Origin: Pseudeuparius sepicola
Lineage: Eukaryota > Arthropoda > Insecta > Coleoptera > Anthribidae
Reading direction: 5' to 3'
Length of the DNA stretch: 64,000 nucleotides
Assembly: GCA_963920635.1 (NCBI GenBank)
Contig: OY987298.1
Coordinates: forward strand, 63,447,949 to 63,511,948
Shown: piece by piece, positions 56,701 to 64,000 of the stretch
Layout of the letters: every line of letters begins with the position of its first letter
How positions within the stretch are numbered: the first letter of the stretch is position 1
The notes under the pieces: generated by a model
The model's database searches: none
What the model was told of the DNA's origin: nothing
What the model saw: the letters and a program-made list of their open reading frames with translations, nothing else
Made by a program: the position numbers and the translations under genes

Positions 56701-57865
56701 TATTTTTCGTAAATTTTGGCCGATTACGACTAGACATATTTATATCCTTTGCTGGTAAAATAATTTTAAAGTATTTATCAACTTGATATCAAGTTAACTT
56801 TTTAGGTTACTAAATTAGTCGAAAACATCGGCTGGCGCTTGTCAGTAGGTAGATACTAGTGCTAACGATACGCAAAAACAAACGACAATTTGCGATACCA
56901 AGGTGCCACTTGGTACAGTTATTCCTTAGACCCATTTGGTCGAACACTCGGCATTTTCCGTGTGGGTAGATTTTATAGGGGGGGTGGGGCAAATTTAATT
57001 TTAATATCTTTAAAAAATTTAAAAAAGGGCCCAGAACATAGGAAACAACTCTTTAGAGTCTCAAAATCACTCAGGTAAGTAACGATTTTTTTCTTTATGT
57101 TGCCGTTGGCGAGATTAACGATCAAACATCAGCTGGTCGCCCGGAAAACGTGGCTATATTATATTCAAAACCCTGCTAATAAAGGATCAGTAAATTGTTA
57201 CCCTATATAACAAACATAATCTTTCAATATGAGCAGTTCTGTCGGTTTGATCAATGACAATATTCTGTATGTAGACTGCAATCAAGATTGGTCCGCGGAT
57301 ACGCCTACAGTGGCCAATTGGGCTCGACCTAGCAAGACAAAAATAAATATATACGGAAAGTACAGCAACAGTGGGCTTATGGATTGGTGACCTTGCTCTT
57401 TAAATTATATTTTTTGAAGGGCCATTGCACTTTTGTTTTTTGCTGTATGACATTAGAAGGATTTGTTTTATTATAATCAACATTCATTATGAAAAAATCC
57501 CACTAAAAACCGTTATTTCAAAAATGTTAAGGAAATATAAAACAACGCAAATTCATTTCGCAAAATATGCTGAATACCTTTCAAGAAAGATGTAATTAAT
57601 TTTGTTTTTTCCAATTTTTCGGAAAATGTGGAAAATCTAAACGAAAGTACCTATAGTTTATGTTGCGTATTTATAGCCTCCTTTTGCATACTACAATTTC
57701 TTGTTTTCCGATTTAAAAAAATAAGAGTTTAGTGCTAGTATTTGCCAGGGCTTTGAAGGCCCGAGCAACTATATTATAGATTTGTAACAATAACTTGGAC
57801 TTCACTGTCTGATATCTATACACAAATAACTATTCTTTGTATCATTTTTTTCGTATTTGTGAAAA
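56700..57865. other. Unrecognised DNA
   Basis: No supported feature was found. A G-rich run (GGGGGGGTGGGG) is at 56980-56991. Confidence 0.5.
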
Positions 57866-58532
57866 TATGTACAGGGTGGCCTATCCAAGCGGAAAAAGTG
57901 TGTTACGAGGAGACAGGTCAACATAAAATCGGCATTCAAAAAATGAGTTTGTAGTAAAAATTAAGGGGAATTCGATGGTGTGTCCGAATTTTGTATACAG
58001 TTTTTTGAAACAACTTCCGGTTAGGTATAGCGGAAATGGAAGTTGTTTTTTCTATTTTACAACTTATACATTTCATTTAACCATTATAGAATTTCTTTTT
58101 TAATTTTGAATCCAACGATATATAATTTGACCTACTTATCTCCAACCGTTTCCGAGATATATACCAAAAGAGCTCCCTCAAACTAGACACATCATGGTCT
58201 TCATGGTCAGGGTCTGATCTTCGATCCTAGGAGGCCAAACACTAAAACCAAATTTATGACAAATCAAGTCAGCCATGATAATAACACTGACAATCAAGTA
58301 GGTTCTCTACTATAATATATAGACTGTTAAAGTGGCTACAGTCATTCAACTACATTCAACTTAACTAAAAATCTCGTGGAAATGATGAAACATTTATTAT
58401 TTTTATTAGATAATTATTTTTAGTAGATAATGTTGATAATGTTATTAGTTATTAAAAATTAATTAGCAGTTCATTTACATTAAATGTTTAAAAATGGTTT
58501 CCATTATTATTTACACATAACCTAAGTCTATT

Positions 58533-58877
58533 TTAGAAATGTTTTCGGACATTTTCAATGATTAAAGGTCGATTGTTTAAACTATCAATTTCTAATTTTA
58601 CTCGTAGTTTAATCTCCTTATCATATTCGGGGCGGTCTTTATAAACTTTATTTTTATTTCCTCTCGTGACCTCATTAATTATTCTAAACCCATTTTTTCC
58701 CTTGCTAATTACACTTTCTGTCGGTCTGAATCTTCGATACAGCCTACATGTAAATGAAGCACTCGGAACATTTCTATTTGGATATTTACGAGAATACTCC
58801 CTCAAAATTTCTACGTATCTTTTATCATTTTTGATAAAGACGCCTAAAATATCACAGCATTCTTCTTTCAAAAACAC
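58533..58877 (-). pseudogene. Transposase N-terminal HTH fragment
   Basis: 114 residues on the minus strand. It starts MFLKEECCDILGVFIKND, then has REYSRKYPNRNVPSASFTC and RLYRRFRPTESV (residues about 24-56). The order Y-P-N-R, P-S...F, R-x-x-R-R-F-R-x-T-x-S-V is the helix-turn-helix pattern (DUF4817-like) at the start of many insect transposases. The rest (GFRIINEVTRGNKNKVYKDRPE) is the usual linker. No DDE domain follows: the frame stops at 58533 before the end of the unpaired middle. By analogy it bound the terminal repeats of the surrounding element. It is unrelated at the sequence level to the fragment at 31 kb beyond the shared fold. Confidence 0.65.
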
Positions 58878-59164
58878 TTTTTTTAACTGTAACTACTAAC
58901 AGCTTCAGCAGCAAAATTTTAGACTAATGCGACAGGTAAATAGAAATATTGAATTTACAGCCTACACTGACCATGTGTGTCTAGTTTGATGGAGCTTGTT
59001 TGGTAAATATCTCGGAAATGGTTGGAGATAAATAGATCAAATTATATATCGTTGGATTCAGAATTAAAAAAGGAATCCTACAATGGTTAAACGAAATGTG
59101 TAAGTTGTAAAATAAAGAAAATCACTTTCATTTCCGCTATAACTGGAATCTATTTCAAAAAACT

Positions 59165-59991
59165 AAAAATTCGTATTTGTAATATCACAAGTGCCGGAAA
59201 TTTTATCGATATTTTTTCGAAAGCTATTTTGCCTAGAAAGATCACGAGTATAAATTGGTCTTTTATTTTCTGATAAATCCCGAGAGCGAAGCTTGAGGGA
59301 TTTTATCTCTGTCAATAAAAGTCCAATTTGTAGGTACGAGTAGTTTTGCTAATGGGCAAAATAGCGCTTGAGAATAAAATTATTTAGAAAAATTTCCGTC
59401 ACGAGTGGTATTTGTCTAGATTATTTCACGAATACGATTTAATAATTTCTGTATTGATTTTTTCTACATGTTTACATTTCCAAAACGACGCATTTTGAAC
59501 GAGTTTATTGACAGCTTCGACTGTAGCGTTCGAGTAAACAAACATGACGCTTGGATATCGAAGGCAAATGCGATTATATCTACACCCTGTTGGCGTTGGT
59601 TTGAATGTGTCATAAATTTAAACGGAGACGGAGGTCTAATAACAAGAATTTAGCAATGTAAAAGTTATATAAATTCATTGATACAATGCTTAATAATATC
59701 GCAACACAATTTATAAGCTGAATAATTTAGAACAGTGTAAAACACACCAATAATTGTATTAAGAAGTACGTGTTTGTATCGAACAGATTCGCGGTTGCTA
59801 AGCAACGAAGTGATAATTGCACAAGTGGTATTACCGCTTTGCTTTTGCACAAGTGCAATTATGGATAGCAGAGACATATGATTGTTTGGATTTTTATAGA
59901 AGGAGCTACGAGCTACCTTATTGGATTGTGTGGGTAAAAATTATTATTTTCTTATTTTGCAAAAAATGTTTTTTCGCGATAACTTTTTTAC
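59165..59991. mobile_element. Insertion with internal hairpins
   Basis: This DNA is missing from the left arm of the surrounding foldback. It holds a hairpin at 59223-59363 (TTTTGCC...GGCAAAA arms, then TTGGTCTTTTATT/AATAAAAGTCCAA, with a loop of CCCGAGAGCGAAGCTTGAGG). A second palindrome lies at 59812-59863 (ATAATTGCACAAGTG and its complement). It is non-coding and its class is unknown. Confidence 0.55.
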
Positions 59992-60099
59992 GGACCCCCG
60001 TATACAACATTCGGGTACACCATAGAATTCCCCTTAATTTTTACTACAAACTAGTTTTTTGAATGACAATTTTATGTCAACCTGGTTCTCGCAGTTTAC

Positions 60100-60354
60100 T
60101 CTTGTGAATTCTTTTTAAACTATTTGAACTCCCACAGACTCGTGATTAATAAATTTTCTGAGCCACTGCTTACTTTGTCGGCCATACCTAGTGCATAAAA
60201 AAAGAGCAGATTTGTCATGATGTTAGTTTTTCCTTTCAGCGCATGAAATTTATTACGAGAACGTATAGTATATCAAAGATATGGGATAAGTAGGTAATAA
60301 TAATTCCTGCAAAATTATGATTTAGTAAGAAGATTTTTGATCCCAATTAAATGT
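60100..60354. other. Unrecognised AT-rich DNA
   Basis: No supported feature was found. Confidence 0.5.
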
Positions 60355-60680
60355 TTTTGAGAGCACCCTTCCTCCATACCTCGCACTCGGCCGTCCCTCC
60401 GGTCCGGCCATCCGCCGCTGGGCGCGGCCCCACGCCGGCCCCGTGATTTATGCCGCATGCTGCTTAAGAAAAGCTCAAGCATCCAGTTTTTGTCCGCATC
60501 CGAAAGTGTCAAGCCATAAATCTGGGGAGACAAAAGCCCGCTATTGAGTCCCGGTCCCAATCGGTCACGTCGAGAGGGCTGGGGGCCGGCGGCCGTGGAT
60601 GGCGGCCGCAGCGCCGTCTTCTTGGAAACGGCCAGACGCGGAGGCGACGCGACTGAAGGTTCGTCTACTCCGATCTTGTA
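60355..60680. other. GC-rich island, candidate conserved or regulatory DNA
   Basis: This is a sharply bounded GC-rich block in AT-rich surroundings. Its middle (60440-60550) is of balanced composition with words such as GTGATTTATGCCGC and GCCATAAATCTGGGG; TTTATG/CATAAA are Hox/Abd-B-type and GCCAT is a Pho-type core. A 153-codon minus-strand frame covers it but shows no domain and reads as low-complexity Arg/Gly/Pro/Ser at its end. It could be an enhancer, a promoter-proximal island or an unknown exon. Confidence 0.3.
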
Positions 60681-60979
60681 CGTACCTACCTTCTCTATTA
60701 GGAAGCATTGAAAATATTTTGAAAATCGATAGTTTAGGTTTGGCATATTTGTATTTTCTTCCCTTAGTCGCAGCATCTTATACGTGAATTCATAAGTTTT
60801 AGTTCCTTTAAATATGGTAAATTACCTAATAAATTCTTAACAGTAAATGAACGAAACTTTGAACGTGTAACTCAAAAAATAACTTCAACAAATTTGTTTT
60901 CTGAGCTTTCGGGAGATAAATCTTCCTCCTTTCTCAAAGATTATGTCACGTCAAAGTGAAATGACAGATTAATCTGTTC

Positions 60980-61106
60980 CAGTGGCGGAGATAAGGATTC
61001 GGCCCCCGCCAAATTTTGCCCGGTCAAGCATACATGTGGTAATAAAATCTGTAAATACCAAAATTTTGTATAAGATGCTAAATTATAAGAGAAAGAAAAC
61101 GGGATA
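60980..61106 (+). mobile_element. CAGTGGCGGA-type transposon end
   Basis: CAGTGGCGGAGATAAGGATT followed by CGGCCCCCGCC is a common start of hAT-type insect elements. It is cut 130 bp later by the foldback at 61109. Confidence 0.4.
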
Positions 61107-61108
61107 TA

Positions 61109-61932
61109 CAGGATGATTTTTTTAGGTCTACCACCGCGATTTTCTCGCTTATTTTGCTCCCTACAAAAAAAGCGTAAGAAACAAAAATGTGGCAATTTTG
61201 GACAGCTAAGTGGTGCTGCAAAAGAAATCGGCATCCAAGGCCAACTTGTCGCGCCATATTAAAAAAACTTCAAATTGAGCAAAACTATTAATAGCCGTGG
61301 AATGTTTATTTTAAGAGACAGAGGAAAACTTTTCTATTGAAAATTGATGGCACTGAGAAGCTTTATCCATCCACGTAGTCAGATAGTTTCAGCAAATTAC
61401 AGAGGGTCTCCGGCTCTCTTGAGACCATGAAATTTTTTGTCGATTTAAAGTTTTTTTAGTACACCGCGAAAAGTTGGGCATTGAGGCCCATTCCTTTTTT
61501 TAAGTCGCCTCACTGACCAAAATTGCCATATTTTGTTTTCTTACTTATTTCCTGTGCGGCCTAAAATAAGCGATAAAATCGCTTAATAAGAAATAAACAA
61601 AAAAATTTTCATAGCCTCAAGAGAGCCGAAGACCCTGTGTAATTTGCTGAAACTATCTGACTACAGGGATAGATAAATCTTCTCAGTGCCATCAATTTTC
61701 AATATCAAAGTTTTCCTCTGTCTCTTAAAATAAACATTCCACGGCTATATTAATAGTTTTGCTCAATTTGAGGTTTTTTTAATATTGCGCGACAAGTTGG
61801 CCATGGATGCCGATTTCTTTTGCAGCACCACTTAGCTGTCCAAAATTGCAACATTTTTGTTTCTTACGCTTTTTTTGTAGGGCGCAAAATAAGCGAGAAA
61901 ATCGCGGTGGTAGACCTAAAAAAATCATCCTG
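61109..61932. mobile_element. Foldback MITE, 824 bp, full copy
   Basis: CAGGATGATTTTTTTAGGTC and its complement close the ends, and TA flanks both (61107-61108 and 61933-61934). The arms are about 320 bp with high similarity (GACAGCTAAGTGGTGCTGCA, AATGTTTATTTTAAGAGACA and others) around a 170-bp middle. The copy at 1592-1832 is an internally deleted relative. There is no coding capacity. Confidence 0.9.
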
Positions 61933-61936
61933 TATA

Positions 61937-63100
61937 CAGTGTGTTTCACTTCAAGTCGAGACAATTCATTTTTTTTTACGGGTTGACAGAATTTCAAAAA
62001 CTTTTTTTTAAAAATATAGTGCTCCGAAAGATCTACATTTTGACACAAATTTTTTCCAGATTTGTCTTTTCCATGACCTACTACGATCAAAATTATACCC
62101 CCAAAAACTGCAAAAGTACGTTAGGCATTTTTTAGGAAAGAAATGAACCACACATACAATGTTTCACGGTCATACCTTATACAGGCCGTTCAGAAAATAG
62201 CTTCGAACATGGAAAAAATACGATTTTTCGAAGTATTCTGTACAAACACCGAGAGATATTTTAAAATTATTTCTTTGCCATTTGATTTGGGCTCACATGA
62301 GCCATAAATTTCCACGATTTCATGGCCCTGCCATATACAGGGCGTTCGCAATAAAAATACAAATATCGAAAATAATCGTTTTTTCTCTTGGTGTTTTTTA
62401 ACATTTTTTCTACAATTTTAACTTGTCTATTAAACAATATTAAATTTTAGAAAGTATTTTCAATAAAAAAACACCCTTTTTTATTTGAAAAAATTTAAAA
62501 ATTGATTGGTATCAACGTATTCAGGGTGCTCTTTATTGAAAATACTTTCTAAAATTTAATATTGTTTATGTTTTTAATAGGCATAAGTTAAAATTGTAGA
62601 AAAAAAATGCCAAAAAAACAAGAGAAAAAAAAACGATTATTTTCGATTTTTGTATTTTTATTGTACAAAGCAGGGCCATGAAATCATGGGAATTGATGGC
62701 TTACGTGAGCCCTAATCAAACTGCAAAGAAATAATTTTAAAATATCTCCCGGTGTTTGTACAGGGTACTTCGAAAAACCGTATTTTTGCCATGTTTGAAG
62801 CTATTTTCTGAACGCCCTGTATAAGCTATGATCGTGAAACATGGTCTATGTGGTTTTCGGGTATGGCCAATATGACTGTGCTATTCATTTTTTCCTAAAA
62901 AAATGCCTAATGTTCTTTTGCAGTTTTTGGGGGTAGGCATAATTATTTTGATCGTAGTAGGTCATGGAAAAGACGAATCTGAAAAAAAAAGTGTCAAAAT
63001 GTAGATCTTTCGGAGCACTATACTTTTAAAAAAAGTTTATGAAAATCGGTCAACCCGTAAAAAAATAATGAATTGTCTCCACTTGAAGTGAAGCACACTG
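61937..63100. mobile_element. Giant hairpin element, 1164 bp
   Basis: CAGTGTGTTTCACTTCAAGT and, inverted, ACTTGAAGTGAAGCACACTG close an almost complete palindrome (arms about 560 bp, centre near 62515). TA flanks it (61935-61936 and 63101-63102). Words such as GATCTACATTTTGACAC, AATTATTTCTTTGC and AGAAAGTATTTTCAATAAA recur inverted. CAGGGCGTTCGCAATAAA and CAGGCCGTTCAGAAAATAGC inside each arm look like further, nested mariner-type ends, one of them mirrored by TTCTGAACGCCCTG. It lies 4 bp (TATA) from the previous element. No gene is present. Confidence 0.9.
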
Positions 63101-63440
63101 TAGATTTAAGAGAAAAGCTCAGATATATAGATTTTATTTTAAGTTTTTCTACCTACTTTGGGAAATATTCTGTATTATAGCGAGTATTATGCCGTAGTTT
63201 AACAAAAACTGGTCATGTCTAATGTCTCATATTTTATTTTATAAATGGAAATGGGACACGATTTTTTTATATTACATAATAATATATTTATCTTATATTT
63301 ATATTACAAAATACGTTCCAAAGAAAATATTTAATAAGTATATAACAAAAGAAAGAGCGTTTCTTTAATTAGCAATATTCCGCCAAGCTTTATTTATTTT
63401 GCCACTCTGAATAATTCAAATACCTAGCCTTATCTACTAA

Positions 63441-63771
63441 TTATAAGATCAACTGACTTACCTGTAAGGAAGTTTGAGCTGAATTTATACTGCAGTCTCA
63501 TCCGATTATTACAAATACCAATGTAGTTTGCTTCACTCTGTACAAACGCCATACAAACGTTTAAAGAAAGATGTTTTTTGTCCCAACCCAACCGCCGCCA
63601 GTCACCTGATCGTCGCTAAAATCCATCTCAGTGCTTATTTTGTGATAGATCGTTAAGGGTGGGGATCAGGGAGGGTTTGTAATAATCGGATGAGACTGCA
63701 GTATAATTCAGCTCAAACTTCCTTACAGGTAAGTCAGTTGATCTTATAATTATACTGCTGTCTCATCCTTC
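63441..63771. repeat. Alternating three-part inverted repeat
   Basis: A 73-bp arm (63441-63514: TTATAAGATCAACTGACTTA, then TTTGAGCTGAATT and TCTCATCCGATTATTAC) recurs inverted at 63676-63748. The word TTATACTGC(A/T)GTCTCATCC then occurs a third time, in the first orientation, at 63747-63766. So the unit is present as +, -, + within 330 bp. CAGGTAAGT, a perfect 5' splice-site match, lies in the second arm. The spacer (63515-63675) is GC-richer. The class is unknown. Confidence 0.7.
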
Positions 63772-64000
63772 ATATTACGAATACCCAAATCATGGTATAG
63801 TCAAGATCAATACACGCAAACATGGGTAAACTTCTAGAGACCCCCGTATGTAGATTGTAGTTATTTCTTGTATCATACCAAAGAAAATAATACTGCGTAG
63901 TATTGTTTTCTTGGATCATACTAATATACGTTGGTAACAACGAACCCAAATATATATTATGTACACCATGTTACAAAATCTCGACGCACCTTCAATTTTG
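63772..64000. other. Unrecognised DNA at the window edge
   Basis: No supported feature was found. The palindromic-looking words AATAATACTGCGTAGTATTG lie near 63886-63905. Confidence 0.4.

Larger units (their letters stand above)
57872..60098. mobile_element. Foldback with transposase fragment and insertion in one arm
   Basis: The left end CAGGGTGGCCTATCCAAGCG follows TA. Left arm 57872-58195 pairs with right-arm blocks 58972-59163 and 59992-60098, sharing words such as AATTAAGGGGAATTC, ATATATCGTTGGATTC and TAGACACA. About 830 bp (59165-59991) are present only in the right arm and must have been inserted there. The right terminus is degraded. A minus-strand transposase N-terminus lies between the arms. 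This is the same design as 30651-32191 but a different family. Confidence 0.75.

Noticed and set aside
60315..60776. 153-codon minus-strand frame in the GC-rich island
   Set aside because: It lacks a recognised domain, its C-terminal half is low-complexity Arg/Gly/Pro/Ser, and it is open because stop codons are rare in GC-rich DNA. It is kept only as a GC-rich island.
1..64000. tRNA, rRNA or snRNA genes
   Set aside because: No A-box/B-box pairs with a foldable cloverleaf and no conserved rRNA words were noticed by eye. A tRNAscan or Rfam search could still find short ones.

Overview
The window is AT-rich eukaryotic DNA with no recognisable host protein-coding gene, rRNA or tRNA. What can be read is almost entirely transposable-element sequence: a Ty3/gypsy element of 412/mdg1 type, jockey-superfamily and R4/Dong-like LINE remains, hAT elements, Tc1/mariner-like foldback elements with TA target duplications, a relic that looks like a Penelope-like element, and several unclassified hairpin elements. 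This mixture, plus very many short TAGGTA/TACCTA motifs, suggests an insect. The motif is familiar from aphids and Lepidoptera, but the order cannot be settled from the window alone.

Layout. 1-5.9 kb: four foldback elements (1139-1350, 1592-1832, 2081-2896, 4681-5842) and a GC-rich patch. 7.4-11.9 kb: nested elements, including a CACTG-ended element (8082-10163) with a foldback inside it, a broken hAT transposase C-terminus on the minus strand (10.5-11.4 kb), and another foldback. 12.3-13.2 kb: a relic transposon arm and a 503-bp palindrome whose arms each carry a degenerate hammerhead-ribozyme-like motif. 13.2-22.7 kb: mostly unrecognised DNA with a second CACTG copy, small foldbacks, a hAT-like end, a probable solo LTR and a Mutator-like MITE. 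22.7-29.3 kb: an R4/Dong-like 3' end, then a 6.2-kb hAT-like element (8-bp target duplication) that contains a nearly full-length but frameshifted LINE. 30.6-33.8 kb: two foldback elements, one holding the N-terminal DNA-binding part of a transposase. 34.1-35.2 kb: an element with arrays of short quasi-palindromes, four of them at an exact 20-bp period.

39.4-48.6 kb: a gypsy-type retrotransposon with two almost identical LTRs. It is broken by nonsense codons and frameshifts, and by a 3.6-kb DNA transposon sitting at a TTAA site inside RNase H. Slippery heptamers lie at both early reading-frame junctions. 50.5-60.1 kb: more foldbacks, one with another transposase N-terminus, and a decayed jockey-like reverse transcriptase. 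60.3-64 kb: a GC-rich island, two TA-flanked hairpin elements side by side, and an alternating inverted repeat.

The elements do not form a pathway. They form a nested record of insertions, unusually dense in long self-complementary sequence. Every retroelement and transposase frame inspected is damaged except the LINE ORF1 and the two gag-region frames of the gypsy element.
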